Source of the DNA: Schistocerca nitens
Taxonomy: Eukaryota > Arthropoda > Insecta > Orthoptera > Acrididae
DNA length: 64,000 nucleotides
Assembly (NCBI RefSeq): GCF_023898315.1
Contig: NC_064614.1
Span: 1,051,652,432-1,051,716,431 of the forward strand
Reading direction: 5' to 3'
Shown: positions 34,401 to 45,608 of the stretch, in pieces
How positions within the stretch are numbered: position 1 is the first letter of the stretch
How the letters are laid out: every line of letters starts with the position of its first letter
The notes under the pieces: model-generated
Told to the model about the DNA's origin: nothing
Seen by the model: only the letters and a program-made list of their open reading frames with translations
The model's database searches: none
Translations under genes and position numbers: made by a program

Positions 34401-35140
34401 AATAAACGGAATAGCACTGTACCAGACATCTAAGAGCGTTCAGTCGCATACAACATATTAATAAAGTCACCATTACGTGATAACAACGAGTAAAATTTTG
34501 TGGCAACTTGCAACTGTGGCTTTTAAAATTAATATGAAAAAAATTATTCAATTGTCTCTGAAGGAAAGTTGGAGAAAGAACGTTTCCATAACATGAGTTC
34601 CCAAGTAATTCGCCAAACTGATATCGTTTTTCTATAGCGTTTTCTTTTATGCAAAACAAACCTCTCCATTTTCTGGGAAGTATAAAGCAGGAGAAGCGCT
34701 GAGGATCCGTTACCAGATTCTTCCTACCGACCTCTTCGGCGGCTGCTCGAGCAGAGCCTTTCTAAAGATTTACACGGAGAGCTATAAAGTGCCGAAGACG
34801 AAACGGTTTCATATTTCGCCGTTCGCCGCTGCCCAGGAAGAGCGCTGCAGTCGCCCGCGGAGTGCGGCCCTCCCTGCGGCGAACCGCCGCTGCTGCTGCT
34901 GATGGCCCGCCTCGTTAGCGAGCTTTTGTTCCGCCTTGCCTTCCCAGCATGCAGCACTGAGCCACGGGCTAACTGCTGTGCAGCTCGTTACGGCACCGTC
35001 CCTTCTCTCCCAGCGTCATACTCGAACTGCAGCTAGCAGGTATTGTGCCGGCTCTTGCAGCCTCTCGACGTAGGATAATGAGCAACGGATCAATGCTTGA
35101 GTAATGCGAGAGTAATAATTTACGAGGTACTGTAGGAGCA
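34383..35140. other. Unassigned DNA with a GC-rich island
   Basis: AT-rich to about 34710, then a CpG-rich stretch (about 34725-35060) that stands out from its surroundings. No recognisable exon or element; a 77-codon minus frame at 34724-34957 is low-complexity. Confidence 0.4.
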
Positions 35141-35823
35141 CTGTTGTTGTTGTGATCATCAGTGTCAAGACTAGTTTGATGCATCTCCCCACACTAGTGT
35201 ACCCTATGCAAGCCTGTTCATCTACGACTAAGTATTGCCTAGGTATAACCTACTTGCTGTGTCCATGCCTTATTCTCACTCCTCTACCTTTATCCCCCAG
35301 TCGCCCTACCCGACTACCACCCCACACACACTTGCCTCAACTACCAATTTGACAATACCTACATGCTTCAAGACGCATTCTATCAACTGATCCCTTCTTT
35401 TAGTCAAATAGTGCCACAAATTCCTTTTCCTACCAGTTATGTTCAGAAACTCTTCACCAGCTATACCCTCCATTCAACCAGTTTTCGGCATGCTCCTGTA
35501 CCACTACACATCGAAAGGTATTATCTTCTCGTCTTAACTATTTATCGCTCACGTTTCCTTCCCTACACTCATCACAAATAGAGCCGGCCGCGGTGGCAGA
35601 GCGCTTCTAGGTGCTTCAGTCCGGAACCGCGCGACTGCTATGGTCGCAGGTTCGAATCCTGCCTTGAGCATGGATGTGTATGATGTTCTTAGGTTAGTTA
35701 GGTTCAAGTAGTTCTAAGTTCCAGGGGACTGATTACCTCAGATGTTAAGTCCCATAGTGCTCAGAGCCATTTGAACCATTTGATCCATCACAAATACCTC
35801 CAGAAAAGCCTTCCTAGCTTTTA
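35141..35823 (-). mobile_element. 3' fragment of a LINE related to copies 1 and 2
   Basis: Starts with GTT repeats on the plus strand (minus-strand CAA tail). The layout matches the 3' region of LINE copy 1 (compare 35385-35580 with 9225-9470), but sequence divergence indicates a separate, older family member. It is 5' truncated, as is usual for LINEs, and contains the SINE-A at 35581. No intact coding frame remains. Confidence 0.7.
35581..35785 (+). mobile_element. SINE-A in the LINE fragment
   Basis: Full copy with target duplication CATCACAAATA at 35570-35580 and 35786-35796. Confidence 0.94.
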
Positions 35824-35825
35824 TG

Positions 35826-36300
35826 TATACAGAATGAAGCGGCGAAAGGAAGATTTGTTCAAAATGTTCAAATGTGTGTGAAATATTATGGGACTTAACT
35901 GCTAAGGTCATCAGTCCCTAAGCTGACACACTACTTAATCTAAATTATCCTAAGGACAAACACACACACACCCATGCCCGAGGGAGGACTCGAACCTCCG
36001 CCGGGACCAGCCGCACAGTCCATGACTTCAGCGCCCAAGACCGCTCGGCTAATCCCGCGCGGCGAAGATTTGTACCAAGGCCAGGAATCGAACCCGGGTC
36101 TCGTACTGACTCGGCAGTGGCGTTACCCACAAAGCAACTTTGGCACAGCAGTTCACAAAAGTGCAGGGATTACCATGGCACGTCTCCCTCCTCGATTCAA
36201 ATTCTCACCGCCCCTCCAGTCTACTGTAGATTCCCCCTTACACGCGAACGGAATTGGTGAGACTCTGCGTGTTCTGGAATAGCACCTCAGCGTCGTACGT
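35826..36300 (-). mobile_element. SINE-F (tRNA-like), interrupted by a SINE-C
   Basis: On the minus strand a leader (about 36300-36150) precedes a tRNA-like region with a B box GGGTTCGATTCC near 36080 and the start of a body reading GGTACAAATCTTC. The body is cut there by the SINE-C and resumes to the left. The family is recalled from locust repeats; the outer borders are not fixed by a target duplication. Confidence 0.6.
35859..36063 (-). mobile_element. SINE-C
   Basis: Complete minus-strand copy with target duplication GAAGATTTGT at 35849-35858 and 36064-36073. The head contains GGTTCGAGTCCTCCCTCGGG. Confidence 0.92.
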
Positions 36301-37620
36301 AATTGGGAAAACCAGCCTGAGAGCCAGGTTGGAGGTAATTATACAAATGAAATGACACACCTGCAGAAACTTTACTGGTCTGATACAGACATGATTCTAT
36401 GTACTGTATATTCCTACTAAGACTAAAATACATCTCTCGTTTTTCATCTGCAAATTAATTCAAATTATTTTCCGTGTAAATTAGCTCTTATGAACTGGCA
36501 ACAAGACTGTGAATATTAGTTTAAACTGCCAATGCAAAATTAATCTCACACAGATCTACTTATTTATGTCCGTCTATCAAATTAGTCACCTTGCCTTTTG
36601 TTCTGTGAAATTTTGATGACAGAAGGAAAAAAAATTTACGTACTATAAAATCAGCGATTTTGCATTCAGGTTTGCTTAAAACCGTGTATAACGACAAATA
36701 ACTGTATATATTTCCCTTCGTCTTTCAATTTTGCCGGTTAGAAATAGAACAAGTACTTTACACCTTTTTAAAAAAAGTAGGAAATATTCATTCATACGCC
36801 AGCTGTAATATTCGGTTTTAATTACTTTTTAGCCACAAGTGTAGCCGCCCGCATTCATGGGGCAGAGAGGACACCTGTAGCTGGACAAGTTTGTCTGATA
36901 AACAGTAATTTAGTGCAGTTTCTGTCTCTCACGTGTTTCCGCGAGCAAGTGATGTGTGTGTATTTTACTGTATAGACTAGTGGTTCCTAATGTACGTTAA
37001 GATTTTTTTGAGATAAATATTGGTGCATATCTATGTGAGGCAACCACCGCATGATGAGATACGTCACGTGCCTCAGCTTAAATCTAGTTTTGGTACACAG
37101 TGTACAGTTTAGATCAGTGCTTTGCAGTTAGCATATTTATTTCCTGAAGTAGCTTTTGTGAAAGCAGAGTGTCTAGTAAAAAGTAATTGTTGATACCGCT
37201 ACATTCACTTTTAAAAGAGAAATTTATATCTCTTTTAAGAACGAGCAGATCTTGCGATCTTAGGCTGTATTGAGAACTTTACGCCTCTTATTTTAGTGTT
37301 TGTTTATTCTCCTCTTTTAGAGTTTACGTACCTTCCAATATCTGTAGCGCCACAGTCGAGTAATTTTCTCTTTTACGGGCGTCTGTTTCTACTTCCTGAG
37401 CTACCCCTCACTGTTGTGTTTATATTTTGTGATCCTAATCAGTTTCCTTTTCTCAGTATGATATGGATAGGAACTGAGATCGTCGTGGCCAGACATAAGG
37501 AGAACTGGCTGTTGTCTGTGTTGACCACGGCGACTGGCTTCCGGTTACTGCGACATCAGGTCGCTGGTGACCAGAGATACGACACATAGGTGCCGTTGGA
37601 ATACCCTGGTGACCATGTTG
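36301..37620. other. Unassigned AT-rich DNA
   Basis: No recognised gene or element. The 97-codon frame at 37296-37589 has no known motif. Confidence 0.4.
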
Positions 37621-39765
37621 TCACTGCGTCTTCTGGTACTCAATTTCTGACCGGATCGTATTCACACTAGACTTAGTGGCGGACAGTGGAGAGTTCGCGT
37701 GTCACTGGGGGAAGGTGAAAGAGGAAACGGTCTTCACGACTTAGTGACAAGTACGAGGTTCTATCCAGTACTGATAATACTACTAAGTCAGCACAGGATG
37801 CGTCTCCTGTTGGGCCAGCGACAATTTTCCAACCGCGTCCCGGAAAATGTAGGAAGAGGGTGTTCTAGTCATTCGGAGTTCCAACTTTAGGCACGTAATG
37901 AAACTCTCAGAGGAATAGCACGTAAGGCGGGAAAAATGACAGTGTGCACTCGGTATGTTTTTTGAGGGATCTCGTCCGTGACTTGGAAGGACCTCTGCCA
38001 ACGACTATCGATCGCACTGTGTGCAACCGGTTGCTAAAGTCGGCACCAGTGACGCCTGCCGCTTGGGTTCTCAAGCCATTCTCGGTTCCTTTCGGCGGCG
38101 GATTGTTTTGGTGAAGGCAGCTAGCGTCGCGACTGGGGTGCAGGGTAAGTTCACTGTTTGTAGCATCGCACCCAGGATCAACGGCGGTCCTCTGCCGTGG
38201 AGCAAAATGGAATGTCCAAGCCAGTGGCTCAAATGATTGCGACGCGAATTTCAATATTTGCTATCGAGTGGAGACTTGTACGGCCCCCCTTAATACGTCA
38301 GGCATACACTACACACAGGAAGGGGCTACTAGTATAGCGGAGTATGTATGACGTGAAGTAATAGAGGAACCCCCTCCCCCCCTCTCTTTAGATTAGAGAT
38401 GAATTGTCGGCCTAAATCGAAGAGCAACAATGTAGTCAAAGGATGCACGTCCTCACAGCCAGGATGTAACAAGGTTAATGTGATATTAGTAAACTGCAGA
38501 AGCATACAAGAATAGATCCCAGAATCGCTTATTAATGATTATAAGGCCCAGATGGTTTTAGGAAGTCAAATTTGGTTGAAACTGGAAGCAAAGAGCAACG
38601 AAACCATAAGTTCACATTGGAATATTTATCTGTTGCGGCCTCACGTAGCAAGCGTTGCTTCACGCAGTGGAGAGTGGCGAAACAGAGGCACGCCGGCGAC
38701 CGAGGCGTTGCGAAGTAAAGCACGCACAGATAGCGTTGCTGACAGCAGCAGTCTAGCAACAGACTGACGCAAGTATGCACACAGACCGAGCACCGAGCGA
38801 AGCCTGAAGAGTGCTGAGTAAGGGGAAGTGAGGCCAGCACGCTAAGATACGCTGCAATATACTGCGGGAGTAATAACAGAAAGCTACCACTGACGGTAAA
38901 AAACGTCCTCCTGCCGGATATAAATAGTGGAGCGCAGGCAGCAACAGACAGAAGCCATTAGAAAGCAGTTGGGATCTGAGGACGGACATGGTCCATGTCC
39001 GAATGTTCAATCTTCTTAGGTGACGATTCCGGAAGTCTGTTCCAGCTCGCAGGAGTCGTCCGTTCGCCGCCAGACGTCGGCCCGAGTTCGATCGGCATCA
39101 TGGCTGATTAACTACAGCGAGAACTTCCAGCAGGACCGGCCGCAGCGCGGTCTTGGTCACAGGAGCCGCCGGGGACTGACGCCCGGACTTCACGGCAACC
39201 CGGCCCCGCGGCGCGTTGTTCGTCCATGACGGGACATCGCGGGCATCGCGACTGACGGCTTCCCAGCCGTCGGTGCAGCAGGCGTCGGCAACTGACCTCA
39301 CAGTGACGCGGCTCCGTCGGTGTTCCCGTACTGGGGGCGCCCAGCGGTGACGAGTTTGTCTCAACCACAGGCATCCTGGCTTCAGCGGATCACTGGTGGC
39401 CTGAGGCTCCTGAGTGCGATCAGCGGCCCGCGTGGCTCACATTTTTGGAGAATCTACACAGACCCAGCCAGGCGGAGGGATCCACAGGGCTGGGCAGCGA
39501 CGACAAGGGAGAAATTGTAAAGAAAGTTCAATAAGTAATTGTAAAACTCCACGCCGTCTCAGTCTTAGGCAGCCACTATGTCTGCTGCTAACAAGTATTG
39601 AGAAGGCGTAACATATCATATGGATAGATCAAGCGCCAGTGGTGACCGCGTATTGATTGCAATAAAGAATTCGATAATATCTAGCGACATTATATCAGAT
39701 TCCGAGTGTGAATTAATGTGGATAAAGTTAAGCATCCGAGGTCGGACAAAAACGGTAATTTCACC
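37621..39765 (+). mobile_element. 5' region of a LINE (endonuclease start), split by a solo LTR
   Basis: A leader of about 0.8 kb resembles the 5' region of a locust LINE family I recall. It leads to an endonuclease start near 38490 (VNCRSI, then LINDYKAQMVLGSQIWLK). After the solo LTR (38631-39613) the endonuclease continues as DRSSASGDRVLIAIKNSIISS and CELMWIKL to about 39765, where it is cut off by another element's sequence. The first in-frame stop is a few codons after VNCRSI, so it is dead. A LINE that keeps its 5' part and loses its 3' part is unusual and implies later deletion. Confidence 0.65.
38631..39613 (+). mobile_element. Solo LTR (about 983 bp)
   Basis: Begins TGTTGCGG and ends GTAACA (TGTT/AACA inverted ends), flanked by a 4-bp duplication TATC at 38627-38630 and 39614-39617. 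It interrupts a LINE endonuclease that is continuous when the segment is removed. A GATATAAATAG TATA-box-like stretch is near 38918 and the downstream part is GC-rich. No internal retroelement region is next to it, so it probably formed by LTR-LTR recombination. It differs from the LTR at 17749. Orientation is inferred from the TATA-like motif. Confidence 0.75.
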
Positions 39766-39992
39766 ACAGCATGGCCGTCCCCATCACCTGATCTTAATCG
39801 GTGTGACTTCTTGCTGTGGGACTGACTGTAAGATGTTGTGTGCAGTGATCCGTTTGCAAACTTAGCTGCATTGAAGGCGCGCATTGCTAACACATTCTGA
39901 ACGCTATCCCGGAAACACTTCGATCAGTCGTGGAACATGCTGGTTCTCGAATTCAACTTGTTGCGGAAAATGGTGGGAAGCATATTGAAAAT

Positions 39993-40200
39993 CCAGAATG
40001 AGATTTTCACTCTGCAGCGGAGTGTGCGCTGATATGAAACTTTCCTGGCAGATTAAAACTGTGTGCCCGACCGAGACTCGAACTCGGGACCTTTGCCTTT
40101 CGCTGGCAAGTGCTCTACCACTTGCACTTGCCCGCGAAAGGCAAAGGTCCCGAGTTCGAGTCTCGGTCGGGCACACAGTTTTAATCTGCCAGGAAAGTTT
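39993..40200. mobile_element. Palindromic element of two inverted tRNA-like arms
   Basis: Target duplication CATATTGAAAAT at 39981-39992 and 40201-40212. The left arm (about 40033-40111) and right arm (about 40124-40200) are near-perfect reverse complements. Each contains a tRNA-like 3' half with GAGTTCGAGTCTCGGTC and the sequence GCACACAGTTTTAATCTGCC. The left side extends further (CACTCTGCAGCGGAGTGTGC), so the arms are inverted halves of one longer repeat unit. No protein is encoded. Confidence 0.88.
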
Positions 40201-40274
40201 CATATTGAAAATGTTTTGCGCCAGTCACACGGAAAGTAATAATCCGATCTGATTTTGATTCAAGCTTTTTTATG

Positions 40275-40412
40275 CGATTTTTGACTTCAAGACAATTAAA
40301 AGCTGACGTGTTTGATTCATTTTATACGGTTTTTGGCCTCAGGGCGATTAAAAAGCCATGTTAATGATGATTTTAGGCGTTTTTTGGTCTCAGGACAATT
40401 AAAAACTGATTT
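40275..40412 (+). repeat. Three imperfect tandem repeats of about 52 bp
   Basis: Units start near 40275, 40327 and 40378. Each has a T-run, then TGRCYTCARGRCRATTAAAA-like sequence. They follow the transposase relic and may be part of its subterminal region. Confidence 0.75.
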
Positions 40413-40420
40413 TTCCCATC

Positions 40421-41199
40421 AGATGTGATATGACGTAGCGGTTGCGTATGGACTTACGTAATTAACAGTATCACACCTGTACACCCATGCACACTGAGTA
40501 GTACAGTTTGTTTAACGTCCAACGTACGCCTTAGGCATTGTTGTAGGATTCATTTTCATTTGTAGTCGACCACTATTAAATTATGAAGCTTATGGCGCCA
40601 TCTATTGCTACATTTTGTAACTATTTATCTTTCTTCTGCGACACGTTTTTCCCCTTCCCCGAAATATTCCGTTACAATAGGACGCCATTCTGACCAATGG
40701 TGTTATTTCTACAGCGGTTTGAAAGATCAGCTTCAATTGTAGTCTTCCTATATCTGTCGCAATACACCATCTCGTCGACGTCTCCAGTACTCACATTGCA
40801 CAAATTGTGTAAGTAGCAGTTAATAATTAAATCAGTATTATGCCTTTCTTCCTTGTTTGACCTTTTCTGCCCACGTCTAGTTCATAGTCCTTGACATACT
40901 AAAACACTGCTATACGTCTTTCTTTGCATTCACAGCGCCAGATTTTCACCTGGTGGCCAAAATTTGAACCAACTTTTTTCTAGTGTGAGTTGGTTCCGCA
41001 TTAGAATAGCTGCGAAGTATCAGTGTGATACGATAATTCCAACCCTCACTGAACCCCTGTGTGGGGCTGCACTTAAATTATAACCATCCAGTATGATAAA
41101 TTACATTACATACAGGAGTACGCAGGCCGGGTTCCATACAAGCGACACATCATTTGGCTTCCAGTGTTAAATATTAAACTAACAAACAATTCCCCATTG
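40421..41199. other. Unassigned DNA
   Basis: Nothing recognised. Confidence 0.4.
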
Positions 41200-43985
41200 A
41201 GAACCGTAGCTTTGCCGTGGCGAGGAGGTATATGCACTTTGCTATGACCATGAGGGCTATGCTGTCCGGAGATAAAGCTCCAAGAGGATCCAGCTTACCC
41301 AGACAAGGCGCTCAGGCTCGTGGAAGCCGACCCTCATATGGGAGACAGCCTTCGTGACAAACAGTGACGGGCATCCTAAGAAACTTCGAGAGAAGGATCT
41401 ATAGCTGTACTGCACGCTGTCTTCTTAGGGAAACAACACTAAAAGAAAAACGGGTGTGTTCGCGTAGCTATAGGTATCAGCCCCACCCGTGGCAACCATG
41501 GCTACAGGTCAGTACCCTGCAACGTGGGAATTGTAATGTTACTATGTATCCACAGAAAAAAGCAATCAAGACGCATACATTGAAGACGAACTAAGCGTAC
41601 AACAGGAATAAAGGACTTGGAATAGGCAGTGTATTCAAACTAGCTGCTTGGGATGTATACAGTTTGAGAATAGAGATACAGAACTGCAAAATCTAAATTC
41701 ACAAAAAAAGACTTGGCCATCATAAAAGAGATTAACTTGAAAACAAGAGGTTCTACAACAATAAAGAGGTATGTCACGATGTGCAGCGTAGTCCATCAAA
41801 ATGAAAGAGCCACAGTTGCTGTTATGTGGAAGAAAATATACAAAGTACATTCTTACATCTTCATCAATAAAGATACCAAGCTGTTATCTACCGATCATTG
41901 GAATATATGCCCCAGAAGAGGAACAGGATGCTGACTCTTAAGAATTCTACGACATTTTGTGAAGAACGCTGTATAAGATAACATAAATAATTATCCCATT
42001 GCAGGAGGAGATTAAAATTCAAGGGTAGGTAAAAATACGATAACAAATGTTGTTGGTTTAGAAGGGAAAAAATAATACATAATCATGGATGTAGATTAAA
42101 GGCGCTCTCATTACGTAATGAGTTAAGTATAAAAAATACTTCCTTCAGTCACAGTCTCTGCCACAATTTTAAGTGGTATAAAAAAAGGAGACTTGGCCTC
42201 TGAAGCAAGAGACACGATTATTCAGAGGTCCAGATGTTTCTTCGGATAATTTCTTGTTGGTCTCAAAACCAAAACTACCTAAATAATGCCAGATAACTTC
42301 TTACCAGAAACAAAATAATATTGCTGCACCAATTAAAGTACATTCTCCTCAAGGAGAGAATATCCGTTTCCTGTATAAGACAAGGGTTGAAAAACACGTT
42401 AGCTTAAAACTGAAAGTGGACAACGTCAACCAGGATTATATGAAGGACGCATTAATGAAAGCTGCTTTTGAAGCACTATCGCAGAAGAAAGGAGAAATTT
42501 TTTTCAAACGGTATCTGTGGTACTAGGATGGAGAAATACCTAGTCTCTTTGAAGATAAGGAAGTTGGCTACTTAGAAACATTGAGTTCCCAAGTCGTTCA
42601 AGATCTGAGATTGGATTACAAAAGAAAACCAGCACTAGTGGATAGGAAATTCATGCAAATTAAAAACTATAGTTTTTAGAAGTATATAGCCGATACTGAG
42701 CATGATGTAAGTGGAAAACAACATAAAGCATACAAAATAATGAAATATTTAAACGAAAAGGATAAGAACAATCTAGAAATTACTAATTGGTTACAATACT
42801 ACAAAGCATTCTGGACAGATACCCACGATTCCCAGATACTTCTGGCTGAAGAAGGTAGGAACGTAGGCTTAATAACGTTGCAGGAACTACAAGGGGCAGT
42901 AACTGTTAGCAAGAACAGGAAGACTCCATGACATGATAAAGACTCAGTTCAATAAAGAACTGATAAATATCACTGAATATCGCAAGAAAGTTGGCTGTTA
43001 CATACTTCAAGAAAGGATATAGTCCAGTTTTGCGCAATTTATAACAAAGCAAAGAACATAAATGTCAGAACTACTAAGGCATTAGCGTTTTAAATGCAAG
43101 TTATAAATTATAGGCTATGATTTTAACAAACGAATGTCACCAGTCGGTGAAACTATATTATTAAATGCCCAATGGCTTTCGCAACGGAAGATCATGCATG
43201 GATTGTATCTTCACCATGACACAACTTACAGAATATCACCAAGAAATCAATTTACCTACTTTTCATGCCTTCATTCACTATCATAAGCCGTTTGATATAG
43301 TAAATCCAAACAACCTGAGGAAAATTTTAAGACTACAGGAATCCCACTTCATCTTTTAAGAGCTGTACAATGTTTGCATTTGAATAACAAAATACGAATC
43401 AAAATAGCGGGCAGCAGGCTTGAAATGGTTGATACAAATAATGTGGATGATAGTACACTGCTTTTTGCTGACGACCAAGTAATTATTGATCAGAATACAA
43501 ATCACATAGGAAAAAATTAAGGTAAATAGCTAGAAACACTATCTAAATATCCCCATAACGTATAAAAAGTCAGTGGCTGTTTAGTACACCAGCCCGTGAA
43601 AGTTAAGATGGAAATTGATACGCAGATCACAGAAAAAGTTAACACATTTAAATTGTTCTGAGCAAGAATGTCCAGAGGGATACTCTGCTGAGGTCCTATT
43701 ACGTTACAGCTATACCTGCACTGCCCTACGCTTAAGGAAAAACGAGAAGAGAAATATGTGAAATGAGATTCCTTAGATACGTGGCTGTGCACAATTTAAT
43801 GGGTAAAACAAGAAATTACAATATTCGAGCTGAACTGAATATCCAAAACACAACTGACAGCATGAAACAGTATCAGTTAACGTGGAAAGAACATTTAAAC
43901 CGTATTTTAGATGACAGAATCACGAAAACAATGTGAACGAAAAGGTAAAAGAGTAGAAAGACCAATGAAGAGATGGTACCACAAG
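41200..43985 (+). mobile_element. Heavily decayed RTE/BovB-like LINE
   Basis: A leader with GTAGCTTTGCCGTGGCGAGG (41205-41224) and an endonuclease start near 41640 (KLAAWDVYSLRI) are recognisable. The RT region includes FRNGRSCMDCIFTMTQL (near 43175), then FIHYHKPFDIVNPNNL, with the equivalent of the catalytic box near 43465 (LFADDQVII). Stops and shifts are frequent throughout. It is a different LINE family from copies 1 and 2. The 3' border is set by the SINE-like sequence at 43990. Confidence 0.7.
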
Positions 43986-43989
43986 AGCT

Positions 43990-44200
43990 ATACGATTTAC
44001 TGGAAACGTATGAAAACATGTATAAGATAGGGACTCGAACCCGCATTTCCTGTTTGTCGAGAACGACTGCCCTAAGAACTTCGGTTATCCGAGCACGCTT
44101 CCAGGACGCTCCAATTATCCATATACCCCAGTGTCTGCTTCCCGAAGTGCTTGCACAATTATTGTCTAGGCTTTGGCATAAAATACATCTATGCAATGTC
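43990..44200 (-). mobile_element. tRNA-derived SINE (SINE-E type)
   Basis: On the minus strand a tRNA-like stretch with GTGCTCGGATAACCGAAG and B box GGGTTCGAGTCCC (near 44025-44100) is preceded by a leader. Related to the copy at 14700. No target duplication was identified and the borders are approximate. Confidence 0.65.
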
Positions 44201-44209
44201 TGTATTTGA

Positions 44210-45420
44210 CAGTGTCTGCATAGTTTGATGTGGTGTTCCGTCGGAGATGCTTGTATCTTGAGCTTATATTTACACAGGGATCAATACTACCATCGTTTGT
44301 TAAAGAACGACGGTCTCGTTAGACTGAAATGAAAGTAAAGGGAAAGAACAAACACATTTTAAGTGTTCTAATATTATGTGTTGTCTTCTTCAGTATGCGT
44401 TCGGGTCTGAAGATGAGCTATTTTATGGGATTATGTTAGTAAAATACAGTAAAATCTTATGAAGATCTTGTGATGAATTGCATCAAGATTTATTTAAGTG
44501 ACGAACACTGGATGCAGCATAATTTATAAAATATTTGTCTAACAATTTGTACTAATTTTTAACCTATGCTTATGGCATTAGTAGGAAGAGAAGTAAATTA
44601 CAGTGTTACTCTCAGCCAAGAAAAAGTAGTACACTAACTTTTATCTATAACAAAAGGATAAATCTATGTGAAAATAGCAAAGGGCTTCGTGATCAAAGCA
44701 GTGAATTTGGCATACGTGTGCAGAGTCAGTACGAAAATGTTAACTTCAGAGAAGCAAAGCAGTGTACGCAAAAATTTATTTATCAACTGTTGTTTGTTTT
44801 ACTTTTTTCCTTCTTATCAGTAACGTGGATTAAGAGTGATTTTTGAGCCACGCATTTCGTTTCCGTTTACAAAGCGTCATGACTGATCGTCGGCATTTAT
44901 TGCTCTCTTTTACATGTTCTGAAGTTTTGAAGTGTTAAACATTTTGAAAACTGCGGCACACTGAAGGTGGAGAAAAATAATAACGCATCTTAACAGCTAC
45001 TGTGGAAGATGGTCCTACAGACAAAAACTCATTTCTTCATAAAAACGAAATTTCCAAAGATATACGCACCTCAAGAGTTGCCTCTAGCCTCCATATGGTG
45101 TATAAACGCAATCACTTCGTAAACAATGACACATCAGTCAAATGCAAGACATCACATATTATTCAAGGCGATAATGTACATGATGAATGGGTATTGACCC
45201 GTAGTAGACACGAAAATGCCATCCATCAAGCAGCATTGTATTAATTGAATGCCAGCACCGTAATGATGGACCCGCTTTTAACTCACCACAGACTGAATAG
45301 CTGGAGTGTTGCGATGACATTCAAATGCCTGAACTGAATGTGCACATTAAATGCGAAGAGCCGACGTTGCCACACCGACACTGAGGAGTAGGTGAATATC
45401 ACCTAAATGATAGTTTAATT
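44210..45420. other. Unassigned DNA
   Basis: 1.2 kb with no recognised gene or element. An 80-codon frame at 45002-45244 has no known motif. Confidence 0.4.
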
Positions 45421-45431
45421 CAGAACTTCAA

Positions 45432-45563
45432 AAAAGAAAAAATGGTTCAAATACCTCTGACCACTATGGGACTTACCTTCTGATGTCATTAGTCCCCTAG
45501 AACTTAGAACTACTTAAACCTAACTAACCTAAGAACATCACACACATCCATGGCCGAGGCAGG
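45432..45563 (-). mobile_element. SINE-A body without its tRNA head (5' truncated)
   Basis: Minus-strand copy holding the body and the end of the head only. Target duplication CAGAAYTTCAA at 45421-45431 and 45564-45574 shows it inserted in the truncated form. Confidence 0.85.
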
Positions 45564-45608
45564 CAGAATTTCAAGATTCATGGTATATGAGTGCTATATA
45601 AACAACTA

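Larger units (their letters stand above)
39766..40420 (+). pseudogene. C-terminal relic of a DDE transposase
   Basis: Starts with HGRPHHLILIG, which in another frame reads WPSPSPDLNRCDFLLW, the equivalent of the catalytic SPDLNPLDF motif. It continues through a region like LKARIANTF and RKHFDQSWNM. The palindromic element at 39993 interrupts it, after which a few more residues follow. It resembles the end of the DUF4817/DD41D group rather than Tc1. Only the tail remains. Confidence 0.6.

Noticed and set aside
40010..40205. CRISPR-like or attachment-site structure because of the palindrome
   Set aside because: There are only two inverted arms, no spacers and a eukaryotic repeat context.
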